NCBI RefSeq assembly: GCF_946887195.1
Contig: NZ_CAMPKE010000008.1
Coordinates: 120,499 to 184,498 of the forward strand
Reading direction: 5' to 3'
Length of the DNA: 64,000 nucleotides
Origin: an uncultured Halomonas sp.
GTDB taxonomy: Bacteria > Pseudomonadota > Gammaproteobacteria > Pseudomonadales > Halomonadaceae
This document shows, one piece after another, positions 1 through 8,423 of the stretch. The notes under the pieces are model-generated. The model worked only from the letters and a program-made list of their open reading frames with translations. It was not told the origin of the DNA and ran no database searches. A program made the position numbers and the translations under genes. Position 1 is the first letter of the stretch, and the number at the start of each line of letters is the position of its first letter.

Positions 1-884
1 TGGTCGGCAACGACAGCAAGATCAATATCAACGACGAAATCGGCAAGCTCCAGGAAAAGAGCAAGAAGCTCACCGAATCGATCTTTCGCGACCTTTCCGC
101 CTGGCAGGTGTCGCAGCTCTCGCGCCACCCGCAGCGCCCCTACACGCTGGATTATCTCGATAGCGTGTTCAGCGATTTCGACGAGTTGCACGGCGATCGC
201 CACTTCGCCGACGACGCCGCCATCGTTGGTGGCATCGCGCGTCTCGACGACAAGCCCGTCATGGTGATCGGCCATCAGAAGGGCCGCGACGTGAAGGAGA
301 AGGTCCGCCGCAACTTCGGCATGCCGCGTCCCGAAGGCTATCGCAAGGCGTGCCGGCTGATGGAAATGGCCGAGCGCTTCAAGCTGCCGGTGCTGACCTT
401 CATCGATACGCCCGGCGCCTATCCCGGCATCGATGCCGAGGAGCGCGGTCAGTCCGAGGCCATCGCCTACAACCTGGCGGTGATGTCGCGGCTCAGGACG
501 CCGATCGTCGCTACCGTGGTCGGCGAGGGTGGCTCCGGCGGCGCGCTGGCGATCGGTGTCTGCGACGAACTGGCGATGCTGCAGTACTCGACCTACTCGG
601 TGATCTCACCGGAGGGCTGCGCGTCGATTCTATGGAAGAGCGCCGAGAAGGCCTCCGATGCCGCTCACGCCATGGGCATCACCGCCGAACGCCTGAAGGA
701 ACTGGGCTTCGTCGATACCCTGATCGAAGAGCCACTAGGTGGCGCGCACCGCCATCCGCGGGCCACCGCCGAGCGCATCAAGGAGTCGCTGCTGGCGAGC
801 CTCGAGCGTCTCGAGTCGATGGAAACGGACGAACTGCTCGAACGCCGGTATCAGCGACTGATGAGTTACGGCGCCCCGGCTTAA
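1..884 (+). CDS. accA: Acetyl-CoA carboxylase carboxyltransferase subunit alpha (5' truncated)
   Basis: AccA pairs with AccD to transfer the carboxyl group from carboxybiotin to acetyl-CoA, the first committed step of fatty acid synthesis in the cytoplasm. The reading frame is open from base 3, and 293 codons precede the TAA at 882-884. E. coli AccA has 319 residues, so about 25 N-terminal residues lie outside the window. The crotonase-fold signature is visible in the stretches [10 protein letters not shown] and [12 protein letters not shown], which form the acyl-CoA binding and oxyanion region. An internal GTG at 108 is in frame but lies within the conserved N-terminal helix, so it is not the start. 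A family A hairpin repeat follows the stop. Confidence 0.97.
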   Translation, partial: VGNDSKININDEIGKLQEKSKKLTESIFRDLSAWQVSQLSRHPQRPYTLDYLDSVFSDFDELHGDRHFADDAAIVGGIARLDDKPVMVIGHQKGRDVKEKVRRNFGMPRPEGYRKACRLMEMAERFKLPVLTFIDTPGAYPGIDAEERGQSEAIAYNLAVMSRLRTPIVATVVGEGGSGGALAIGVCDELAMLQYSTYSVISPEGCASILWKSAEKASDAAHAMGITAERLKELGFVDTLIEEPLGGAHRHPRATAERIKESLLASLERLESMETDELLERRYQRLMSYGAPA

Positions 885-901
885 CGGCCCTTTCTGCGCT
901 C

Positions 902-987
902 GGTCAGGCGTTGTTGGAAAAGACCTCACGATGCTCATTTACGACTAGTAAACTGCGCTCGCTCGGTCTTTTCCGCCTAGCCTGACC
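902..987 (+). repeat. Family A palindromic repeat, copy 1 (after accA)
   Basis: Nested inverted repeats are visible: GGTCAGGC (902-909) with GCCTGACC (980-987), GGAAAAGACC (916-925) with GGTCTTTTCC (965-974), and an inner TTTAC/GTAAA pair. The core TGCTCATTTAC...GTAAACT is shared with copies near 5703 and 46603. The shared GGCGTT motif starts 23 nt after the accA stop, so the element would form a hairpin in the accA 3' untranslated region. Confidence 0.8.
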
Positions 988-1027
988 ATCGCTCGAAGCG
1001 GGCCCGCGGGTCTAGAGAATCGCCCAC

Positions 1028-2296
1028 ATGTCCCTCGACTCTGTAACCACCGAAGCGCTAGCGCGAACCCCAACAAATCGTCCGGTCTGGGTCGCGCTGT
1101 CCGGCGGTCTCGACTCCTGCCTGCTGCTGACGCTGGCCGCCCAGGCGGCGCATCGCCATCCCCGTCCTCTGCGTGCCGTACACGTGAACCATGGCCTGCA
1201 GGCCGCTGCGAACGATTTCGAGAATCACTGCCGCGCGCTGTGCTCGCGCCTTGGCGTACCGCTGTTCGTCGAGTGCGTACGGGTCGAGCCGACCGGGAAG
1301 GGGATCGAAGCGGCGGCGCGCGAGGCGCGTTATGCCGCCTTCGCCAAGCGGGTTGCAGCTGGCGAAACGCTGTGGCTGGCCCAGCACGGCGACGATCAGG
1401 CGGAAACGCTGCTGCTCGCCGCACTGCGTGGCAGCGGCGTGCGTGGGCTGGCAGGCATGCCTTTCGAGCGCGATTGGCAAGGGCGCCGTTTGACGCGGCC
1501 ACTGCTCGGGCACACACGAGCCGAACTCGAGCGTGAGGCCGGCGGTCTGGCGCTGCGCTGGGTCGAGGATCCCAGCAACCAGGATACCGATCTCGATCGC
1601 AACTTTTTGCGTGGGCGGGCAATGCCGTTGCTGGCTTCCCGCTGGCCCGATGCGGGCCGCTTGCTGGCGCGCAGTGCCGAGTTGGCGGGCGAGGCCGATG
1701 GGCTGCTCGATGAACTCGCCGCGCTGGACCTGGCCGCCGTGGGCGGAAAGCCGGGTTGCATCCCGATAGCGGCATTGCTGGCGTTGTCCGCGCCGCGCCA
1801 ACGCTTGTTGGTGCGCTACGCCTGCCAGTGCCTGGCTTTGCCCACGCCGCCATCGGCGCGGTTGGCAACGTTGCTCTCGCAACTCGGTGGGCGTGACGAC
1901 ACTCGGGTACATGTCGGCTGGCCGGGCGGCGAGGCGCGTCGCTGGCGCGGCGCGCTGTATCTGCAGGCGCCGCCAGCCGAGCCGCCAGTCGACTGGCGCG
2001 CCGAGTGGGATGGGCGCCCCGGCTTGATGACGCCGCTGGGCCGTATCGCCTGTTGCCTGCATGGCGAGCGCGAGGCTCACGCGAAACTGTTATTGACGTT
2101 ACGCCGTGGCGGCGAGTCGCTCCGGGTCGCCGGGCGTGGCCGGCGTGACGTCAAGCGCCTATTGCAGGAGGCCAATGTGCCGCCCTGGCAGCGCTCGCGC
2201 CAGTTGCTGGCCTGGCGCGACGACACGCTGATCGCCGTGCTGAATGTGGCTATCGCCGAGGGTTGGTCGCAGGTCGGCCCGGCATTCGACGCGTGA
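1028..2296 (+). CDS. tilS: tRNA(Ile)-lysidine synthase TilS
   Basis: TilS uses ATP to attach lysine to the wobble cytidine of tRNA-Ile(CAU), changing its codon recognition from AUG to AUA. The protein has 422 residues, close to the E. coli length of 432. The PP-loop ATP pyrophosphatase signature ALSGGLDS is at residues 23-30, followed by HVNHGL and QHGDDQAET, both typical of the family. The C-terminal third (TLRRGGESLRVAGRGRRDVKRL) matches the TilS C-terminal domain. It follows accA, as in many gammaproteobacteria, and its stop lies 3 bp from the convergent ppx stop. Confidence 0.95.
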   Translation: MSLDSVTTEALARTPTNRPVWVALSGGLDSCLLLTLAAQAAHRHPRPLRAVHVNHGLQAAANDFENHCRALCSRLGVPLFVECVRVEPTGKGIEAAAREARYAAFAKRVAAGETLWLAQHGDDQAETLLLAALRGSGVRGLAGMPFERDWQGRRLTRPLLGHTRAELEREAGGLALRWVEDPSNQDTDLDRNFLRGRAMPLLASRWPDAGRLLARSAELAGEADGLLDELAALDLAAVGGKPGCIPIAALLALSAPRQRLLVRYACQCLALPTPPSARLATLLSQLGGRDDTRVHVGWPGGEARRWRGALYLQAPPAEPPVDWRAEWDGRPGLMTPLGRIACCLHGEREAHAKLLLTLRRGGESLRVAGRGRRDVKRLLQEANVPPWQRSRQLLAWRDDTLIAVLNVAIAEGWSQVGPAFDA

Positions 2297-2299
2297 AGT

Positions 2300-3826
2300 T
2301 CAGGCATCGGCCATGGCGTGGTCGATATCCAGGCGATAGCCGGCGGCATGCTGGTAGGCGCTCTCCTGTTGCAGATCGTCGAGCAACAGGGCGTGATCGG
2401 CCAGCGCCTCGGGTAGCGAGAGAGTCAGATTCTCGCCCTCGGCGCGCAGCAGAAAATCGCCGATCGGTTGCTCGGGACGCGAGTGGTTGAGGATCACCGC
2501 CAGGCGTAGCAGCCGGGCCAACCGTGCATAGTGCAGGCGCAAGCCGACGGGCAGCGATTCGAGCTCTTTTTGCGGAAACTTGCGACGGTGGGCGCGCACC
2601 AGAAACGCCAACGCGCGCTGCTCGGGGCGCGAGAAGCCCGCGAGGTCGGAGTGCTCGAGCAGATAGGCGCCATGGCGATGAAACTGGCTATGCGAGATAG
2701 CCAGGCCGATTTCGTGCAGCCGTGCCGCCCAGGCGAGAAACTGGCCCTGTTCGTCATCGAGCCGCCAGGCGCCGCGCAATTGCCCGAACGCCGCCGCGGC
2801 GCTGGCCGCGACATTATCGGCCTGGCGGGCTTCGATGCCATAGCGCCGGCGCAGGTTGGCCAGCGTCTGCAAACGCGAATCCTCGGGGGTGTTGCGCCCA
2901 GCCAGGTCGTAGAGCACGCCTTCGCGCAGGGCGCCATCGGAATAGCGCATGATGTGCAGATCGAAGGTCTCGAAAATCGCACAGAGTATCGCCACGCCGG
3001 CGGGAAATACCCTGGCGCGGTCGGCCTTGAGCCCCTCCAGGGCCACCTTGTCGAGGTGTTTGCAGGCAATCAATCGCTGGCGCAGCGCATACAGCCCATC
3101 GCGATGGATCAATCCATCGGGACTGTCGCCGCTGGCGGCGAGTACCGCGGCCACCGCCTTGATGGTGCCGCTCGAACCGACCGGATCGACCCATCCGAGC
3201 TCGAGATAGTGACGGCGAATGTTGGCCAGTTCGGAGCGGGCCGCCAGTTCGGCACGCCGAAAGCGCCGTTCGGTGATCTCGCCATCGATGAAGAAGCGCT
3301 GCGTATAAGCCACGCATCCCATGTGCAGGCTTTCCAGCGCCAGCGGCTCGAAATCCTCACCGATGATGAGTTCGGTGGAGCCGCCGCCGATGTCGACGAT
3401 CAGCCGCTTGCCATGCACGTCGGCCAGGGCATGGGCCGCACCCAGATAGATCAGCCGCGCTTCCTCGCGGCCAGCGACGATTTCGATGGCATGCCCGAGC
3501 AGCGCCTCGGCGCGCTCGATCAGTGCCTGGCTATTGTGCGCGGTGCGCAGGGCGTTGGTGCCCACGATGCGTAGATGACGAGGCGCGATATCTTTGACGA
3601 AAGGGGCGAACTGAGCCAGGCAGGCCAGCGCGCGCTGCATCGCCTCTTCGTTCAGAGCGCCGTCTTCATCGAGCCCGGCGGCCAGTTGGACTTTCTCGCC
3701 GAGCTTGGCGACGACGTGAAGCTGGCCGTCCTGATAATTGGCCACCAGTAAGTGGAAACTGTTGGAGCCCAGATCGATAGCGGCGAGTCGGCAAGATTGC
3801 AACGCCCCGGCATGCGTCCTGCTCAT
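2300..3826 (-). CDS. ppx: Exopolyphosphatase Ppx/GppA
   Basis: Ppx releases terminal phosphate from long-chain polyphosphate. The start at 3826 (ATG, preceded by AAGGA) gives 508 residues against 513 in E. coli. The frame is open for 75 more codons upstream, but those codons only read through a family B repeat, so they are not coding. Actin-like fold phosphate-binding motifs AAIDLGSNSFHLL (N-terminal) and DIGGGSTELIIG are visible, with an HD-like C-terminal half. ppk, the opposing synthase, is nearby on the same strand at 10949-13171 but is not adjacent. In Pseudomonas, ppx neighbours trxA and rho; here trxA is absent. Confidence 0.94.
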   Translation of the reverse strand: MSRTHAGALQSCRLAAIDLGSNSFHLLVANYQDGQLHVVAKLGEKVQLAAGLDEDGALNEEAMQRALACLAQFAPFVKDIAPRHLRIVGTNALRTAHNSQALIERAEALLGHAIEIVAGREEARLIYLGAAHALADVHGKRLIVDIGGGSTELIIGEDFEPLALESLHMGCVAYTQRFFIDGEITERRFRRAELAARSELANIRRHYLELGWVDPVGSSGTIKAVAAVLAASGDSPDGLIHRDGLYALRQRLIACKHLDKVALEGLKADRARVFPAGVAILCAIFETFDLHIMRYSDGALREGVLYDLAGRNTPEDSRLQTLANLRRRYGIEARQADNVAASAAAAFGQLRGAWRLDDEQGQFLAWAARLHEIGLAISHSQFHRHGAYLLEHSDLAGFSRPEQRALAFLVRAHRRKFPQKELESLPVGLRLHYARLARLLRLAVILNHSRPEQPIGDFLLRAEGENLTLSLPEALADHALLLDDLQQESAYQHAAGYRLDIDHAMADA

Positions 3827-3855
3827 GCGCTGTCCTTGTGTTGTCCATGGGCCAA

Positions 3856-3998
3856 GGAACCACTGCATAAATGCCTGCACGAACGAATGGCTGCGTTGCG
3901 CGGTACTCGAAAGCTCGCCTAACCTTATGTTATGTCTCGCCTTCTGCGTTCCGTGCGCCTTGCCCTTCATTCCGTTCGACAATTTATTCAGCGATTCC
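3856..3998. repeat. Family B inverted-repeat element, copy 1 (upstream of ppx)
   Basis: The ends GGAACCACTGCATAAAT (3856-3872) and ATTTATTCAGCGATTCC (3982-3998) are inverted copies matching at 14 of 17 positions. The interior (GCTGCGTTGCGCGGTACT, CTCGCCTAAC, ATGTTATG, CCGTGCGCCTTGC) is shared with a second copy at 20190-20347 in the same orientation. It has no coding capacity. Its left end lies exactly 30 nt upstream of the ppx start codon, as the second copy does for ubiE. Confidence 0.8.
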
Positions 3999-4416
3999 CT
4001 AAATACGGGTGACGATGGTTCAAGGTTGCTGGGCGTCGCAGGGCTTGTCAATCGTACAGGGGCGGTGGGGCTTGCGTTTGTCGGCTAGCTTAACTAACAT
4101 CGAAGCGTTCGCCTGTTCCGAATGCTTTTCGGCCGCCACGCGGTCAAATTCCAAGTCGTCAGTTAGCCCGCTGTTCCAGTACTGCATTTATTGATTGGCA
4201 GTTGTTGAAAGATCCAGGCGATGGGAACGGCGCCTCCCTCGATTCCGATTGTGTCCATGGCCTCTTCGCGGAGCCGCCATCCAACGACCATATCCGGCGA
4301 GCGGAACACCCAAGGGCTCTGAACGCACCGCGCGGCGCACTGTCACCGCCTCCTGTCCCAGTTATCTATCGGCATTCATGCCGTCACGCTGACAAGAGCA
4401 ATCTCTGAACAAACCG
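3999..4416. other. Long gene-free leader of rho
   Basis: About 420 bases lie between the family B repeat and the rho start. Short reading frames here have no recognisable product and no clear ribosome binding site. Long rho leaders are known from enterics, where rho is autoregulated, so this is probably the rho promoter and untranslated leader. I do not see a convincing consensus promoter or a leader-peptide gene. Pseudomonas has trxA at this place; no WCGPC thioredoxin motif is present in any frame. Confidence 0.5.
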
Positions 4417-5676
4417 ATGAATCTTACCGAACTCAAGCAAAAAACCGTTCCGGAACTGCTGGAAATCGCCCAACAGATGGGTATCGATAATCTAGCCCGT
4501 TCCCGCAAGCAGGATATTATTTTCGCCATCCTCAAGAAGCACGCCAAGAGTGGCGAGGATATCTATGGCGATGGCGTCCTGGAAATTCTCCAGGATGGTT
4601 TCGGTTTCCTGCGCAGTGCCGACTCCTCCTACCTTGCCGGCCCCGACGACATTTACGTGTCGCCGTCGCAAATCCGCCGTTTCAACCTGCGCAAGGGCGA
4701 TTCCATCGCGGGCAAGATTCGTCCGCCCAAGGAAGGCGAGCGCTATTTCGCGCTGTTGAAGGTCAATCAGATCAACCTCGACAAGCCCGAGAATGCCAAG
4801 CACAAGATCCTTTTCGAAAACCTGACGCCGCTGTTTCCCAATGAACGCATGTTCATGGAAATCGGCAACGGGTCCACCGAGGATCTCACCGCCCGCATCA
4901 TCGATCTCACCGCGCCCATCGGCAAGGGCCAGCGTGGCCTGATCGTCTCGCCGCCCAAGGCCGGTAAGACGCTGATGCTGCAGAATATCGCCACCTCGAT
5001 CACGCGCAACAACCCCGAGTGCCACCTGATCGTGCTGTTGATCGACGAGCGCCCCGAGGAAGTGACCGAGATGTCGCGCACGGTGCGCGGCGAGGTGGTG
5101 GCCTCGACCTTCGACGAGCCGCCGGCGCGCCACGTGCAGGTCGCCGAGATGGTGATCGAGAAGGCCAAGCGCTTGGTCGAGCACAAGAAGGACGTGGTCA
5201 TCCTGCTCGACTCCATCACCCGCCTGGCGCGTGCCTACAACACCGTGGTGCCCTCCTCCGGTAAGGTGCTCACTGGTGGTGTCGATGCCCACGCACTCGA
5301 GAAGCCCAAGCGCTTCTTCGGCGCCGCGCGCAACATCGAGGAGGGCGGCAGTCTGACCATCCTCGCCACCGCGCTGGTCGATACCGGCTCGAAGATGGAC
5401 GAAGTGATCTTCGAGGAGTTCAAGGGTACCGGCAACATGGAGGCGCACCTCGACCGCAAGCTGGCCGAGAGGCGCGTTTATCCGGCACTCAACATTCGTC
5501 GCTCGGGCACACGCCGCGAAGACCTGATCGCCTCCGAGGAAGAGATGCAGCGCATGTGGATCCTGCGCAAGCTGCTCAATCCGATGGAAGATACCGCGGC
5601 CACGGAGTTCCTGATCGATCGCTTGAAGGATACCAAGACAAACCTTGAGTTCTTCGAGGCCATGAAGAGACGTTGA
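4417..5676 (+). CDS. rho: Transcription termination factor Rho
   Basis: Rho is the hexameric RNA helicase that ends transcription at Rho-dependent sites and enforces polarity. The 419 residues equal the E. coli length. The start [18 protein letters not shown] is the standard N-terminus. An RNA-binding cold-shock-like domain (around [12 protein letters not shown]) is followed by the RecA-like motor with Walker A PPKAGKT and the Q-loop/R-loop region. The Shine-Dalgarno signal is weak, and the leader is long. A family A repeat begins 27 nt after the stop. Confidence 0.98.
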   Translation: MNLTELKQKTVPELLEIAQQMGIDNLARSRKQDIIFAILKKHAKSGEDIYGDGVLEILQDGFGFLRSADSSYLAGPDDIYVSPSQIRRFNLRKGDSIAGKIRPPKEGERYFALLKVNQINLDKPENAKHKILFENLTPLFPNERMFMEIGNGSTEDLTARIIDLTAPIGKGQRGLIVSPPKAGKTLMLQNIATSITRNNPECHLIVLLIDERPEEVTEMSRTVRGEVVASTFDEPPARHVQVAEMVIEKAKRLVEHKKDVVILLDSITRLARAYNTVVPSSGKVLTGGVDAHALEKPKRFFGAARNIEEGGSLTILATALVDTGSKMDEVIFEEFKGTGNMEAHLDRKLAERRVYPALNIRRSGTRREDLIASEEEMQRMWILRKLLNPMEDTAATEFLIDRLKDTKTNLEFFEAMKRR

Positions 5677-5702
5677 TTCTGGCCTGCTACACTCGACGAT
5701 AC

Positions 5703-5844
5703 GGCGTTGGAAAATAGCTCAAGCTGCTCATTTACTTCAGTAAACTCCGCTTTGGACTCGCGACGTCCATGTCGCTCGCTCTGCGAGCAGCGGAGTTGCC
5801 CAAATTGTCAATCCTGACAATTTGTCGCTATTTTCCGCCTTGTC
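5703..5844 (+). repeat. Family A palindromic repeat, copy 2, with nested palindromic insertion (after rho)
   Basis: The arms GGAAAATAGC (5709-5718) and GCTATTTTCC (5827-5836) flank the shared core TGCTCATTTAC...GTAAACTCCGCT. Compared with the other copies there are about 75 extra bases after CTCCGCT. These contain AGCGGAGTT, complementary to AACTCCGCT, a GCTCGC/GCGAGC hairpin, and the perfect inverted repeat CAAATTGTCA (5801-5810) with TGACAATTTG (5815-5824). With the next element it fills most of the 426-bp rho-ubiD gap. Confidence 0.75.
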
Positions 5845-5904
5845 TCGCCTTCGTTCGCGACGACCAGCTCTCAACGTCTGTATCTTAGATAAATACCAAG
5901 GCGA

Positions 5905-6012
5905 GCAGCACCGGGGACAGGCCGGAACGGAGGTCTTTTGCCATGGATGGCAAAAGTAGCGCCCAGGGAAGGGTTCATAGCGCCTCCGTGTAGGCCTGTC
6001 CCCGGCTGCTGC
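5905..6012. repeat. Structured palindromic element C (upstream of ubiD)
   Basis: Three nested stems can be drawn. The outer stem pairs GCAGCACCGGGGACAGGCC (5905-5923) with GGCCTGTCCCCGGCTGCTGC (5993-6012), with one bulged base. The middle stem pairs CGGAGG (5928-5933) with CCTCCG (5983-5988). The inner stem pairs CTTTTGCCAT (5935-5944) with ATGGCAAAAG (5947-5956). TAGCGCC occurs twice in the right half. Only one copy is in this window, so calling it a repeat rests on my memory of similar sequences in halomonad genomes. Confidence 0.6.
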
Positions 6013-6102
6013 GGTAACGCTTCACCGAGTTGGTCGAGCTAGCAGAAACCGAAGGGGCGGGTGCTATCCTGCCCCTTTCGTCGTTCGGAATACGGGAAGC
6101 CG

Positions 6103-7590
6103 ATGAAGTATAAGGACTTGCGCGAATTCATCGCGGCGCTGGAAAAACTCGGCGAGCTCCAGCGAGTGAGCGCCGAGGTCGATCCGTATCTGGAAATCAC
6201 CGAGATCTGCGATCGCACCCTGCGTGCCGGCGGGCCGGCGTTGCTGTTCGAGAACGTCAAGGGGCATGACATGCCGGTGCTGGGCAACCTGTTCGGTACG
6301 CCGAAGCGGGTCGCACTCGGCATGGGGCGGGATTCGGTCGATGCCCTGCGAGAAATCGGCGAACTGCTGGCCTTTCTCAAGGAGCCGGAGCCGCCCAAGG
6401 GCTTTCGCGATGCGCTCGACAAGCTGCCGGTGTACAGGCAAGTCATGAGTATGGGGCCCAAGACCCTGCGCAAGGCCCCGGTGCAGGAAGTGGTACTCGA
6501 AGGCGACAGTGTCGATCTCGATCGCATTCCCATCCAGCACTGCTGGCCGGGTGACGTGGCGCCGCTGGTCACCTGGGCACTGGTGGTAACCAAGGGGCCG
6601 CACAAGGCACGCCAGAATCTCGGCATCTACCGCCAACAGAAGCTCTCGCGGAATCGCTTGATCATGCGCTGGCTGTCGCATCGTGGTGGCGCGCTGGATT
6701 TCCAGGAGTGGTGCGAGGCGCATCCCGGCGAGCCGTTCCCGGTGGCGGTGGCGCTGGGTGCCGATCCGGCGACGATTCTTGGCGCGGTCACGCCGGTGCC
6801 GGATACGCTATCGGAATACGCCTTCGCCGGTCTGCTGCGCGGCTCGCGCACCGAACTCATCAAGTGCGGCCATGCCGATCTCGAGGTGCCGGCGTCGGCG
6901 GAAATCGTGCTCGAGGGTTTCATCTACCCCGACGATACCGCAGCGGAGGGCCCTTACGGCGATCACACCGGCTACTACAATGAAATCGAGACGTTCCCGG
7001 TATTCACCGTCGAGCGCATCACGCACCGCCGCGATCCGATCTATCACTCGACCTACACCGGCCGCCCGCCCGATGAACCGGCGATTCTCGGCCTGGCGCT
7101 CAACGAGGTGTTCGTACCGATCCTGCGCAAGCAGTTTCCCGAGATCGTCGATTTCTATCTGCCACCCGAGGGCTGCTCCTATCGCATGGCGGTAGTGACC
7201 ATGAAGAAGCGCTATCCCGGTCACGCCAAGCGGGTGATGATGGGCGTTTGGAGCTTCCTGCGCCAATTCATGTACACCAAGTTCGTGGTGGTGCTCGACG
7301 ACGACATCGATGCGCGTGAGTGGCAGGACGTTATCTGGGCGATCACCACACGCATGGATCCGGCACGCGATACGGTGATCGTCGAAAACACGCCCATCGA
7401 TTACCTGGATTTCGCCTCGCCGGTGGCTGGGCTGGGCTCGAAAATGGGCCTGGATGCCACCAACAAATGGCCGGGAGAGACCGACCGCGAATGGGGTGCG
7501 CCCATCGTCATGTCTGCCGAGGTCAAGGCACGTGTCGACGCCCGCTGGAACGAGCTGGGCATTGCATTACCCGATTCGGCGGACCGCTGA
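6103..7590 (+). CDS. ubiD: 3-octaprenyl-4-hydroxybenzoate decarboxylase UbiD
   Basis: UbiD decarboxylates polyprenyl-4-hydroxybenzoate in ubiquinone synthesis, using prenylated FMN supplied by UbiX. The start [15 protein letters not shown] at 6103 gives 495 residues (E. coli 497). The frame is open 14 codons further upstream but that stretch is not conserved. Family stretches [17 protein letters not shown] and [15 protein letters not shown], containing prenyl-FMN/metal-binding residues, are visible. It is followed 32 bp later by fre, the same pairing as in E. coli (ubiD-fre). Confidence 0.96.
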   Translation: MKYKDLREFIAALEKLGELQRVSAEVDPYLEITEICDRTLRAGGPALLFENVKGHDMPVLGNLFGTPKRVALGMGRDSVDALREIGELLAFLKEPEPPKGFRDALDKLPVYRQVMSMGPKTLRKAPVQEVVLEGDSVDLDRIPIQHCWPGDVAPLVTWALVVTKGPHKARQNLGIYRQQKLSRNRLIMRWLSHRGGALDFQEWCEAHPGEPFPVAVALGADPATILGAVTPVPDTLSEYAFAGLLRGSRTELIKCGHADLEVPASAEIVLEGFIYPDDTAAEGPYGDHTGYYNEIETFPVFTVERITHRRDPIYHSTYTGRPPDEPAILGLALNEVFVPILRKQFPEIVDFYLPPEGCSYRMAVVTMKKRYPGHAKRVMMGVWSFLRQFMYTKFVVVLDDDIDAREWQDVIWAITTRMDPARDTVIVENTPIDYLDFASPVAGLGSKMGLDATNKWPGETDREWGAPIVMSAEVKARVDARWNELGIALPDSADR

Positions 7591-7622
7591 ATGGATCGCC
7601 CCGACAACCGCAAGAGGACAGC

Positions 7623-8423
7623 ATGACGGCGAGGACCCTGACCTGCCACGTGATCGCGGTGGAAGACCTGACTTCCGATGTCTTTCGGGTCAGGCTGGAA
7701 GGCCGTGCCGAAGCGGTCGCTCACGCGCCCGGTCAGTATCTGGAACTCAAGCTCGACGATGAGACCTGGGTGCCTTTCTCGATCGCCAATGCGCATCGTG
7801 GCGACGGCACGATCGAGCTGCACATTCAGCATTGGCCGGAGCGCGAGAATTCCCGGCGGATGCGCGAGCTCGTCGAGCACTCGCCGCACCTGACCGTATG
7901 CCTGCCCAGCGGCGACTGCGTGCTGGCGCCATCCGGCGATCGACCGCTGCTGATGCTGGCCGCGGGTACGGGCTTCGCACAGATGAAGGCACTGGTGGAG
8001 GCCGCACTGGCCGCCGATGCCAGCCGGCCGATCGCATTGTGGTGGGCGGTTCGCGAACGTCGCGATTTCTATCTCGAAAGCCTGGTGCGCGAGTGGGCCG
8101 AAACCCATTCCAATGTCACTTTTCACGGCGTGTCCGAGGCGCCGCTCGGTGCCGACTTCGCCGGTGAGCGCGTTCAGGCGCATCAAGGACGCATCGATCG
8201 GGTTTTGGCCGATGAGTTCGATGACGTCTCGGGTTGCGATGTCTATCTATCCGGCTCGCCGGGCATGGTTTACGCCTGCATCGATGTCCTGGCGCCGCTG
8301 GGTCTCATGCCCGAGCGGACGTTCTCCGATGTGTTCGCCTACGCGCCGCGAGTGCCGCTTATCCCGCCCGAAGCCGGCACCGAGATCGCCACGCTGTCAC
8401 CGGGCGAGGAGCACAAGGCATGA
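7623..8423 (+). CDS. fre: NAD(P)H-flavin reductase (Fre/LuxG type)
   Basis: This is a soluble oxidoreductase that reduces free FMN, FAD or riboflavin with NAD(P)H. The ATG at 7623 follows an AGAGGA Shine-Dalgarno and gives 266 residues, a little longer than E. coli Fre (233). A flavin-binding beta-barrel motif (WVPFSIANA, equivalent to PFSMAS in Fre) is followed by the pyridine nucleotide motif LLMLAAGTGFAQMKAL. It is the likely source of reduced flavin for the UbiX/UbiD step. Its stop overlaps the folM start (ATGA). Confidence 0.9.
   Translation: MTARTLTCHVIAVEDLTSDVFRVRLEGRAEAVAHAPGQYLELKLDDETWVPFSIANAHRGDGTIELHIQHWPERENSRRMRELVEHSPHLTVCLPSGDCVLAPSGDRPLLMLAAGTGFAQMKALVEAALAADASRPIALWWAVRERRDFYLESLVREWAETHSNVTFHGVSEAPLGADFAGERVQAHQGRIDRVLADEFDDVSGCDVYLSGSPGMVYACIDVLAPLGLMPERTFSDVFAYAPRVPLIPPEAGTEIATLSPGEEHKA

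Noticed and set aside
3827..4051. N-terminal extension of Ppx by 75 residues
   Set aside because: The extension translates the family B repeat, and a similar peptide appears from the unrelated copy at 20190-20347. The ATG at 3826 matches the family start.
4009..4408. Several 60-70 codon frames between ppx and rho
   Set aside because: No ribosome binding sites, no conserved motifs and no thioredoxin signature; treated as rho leader.
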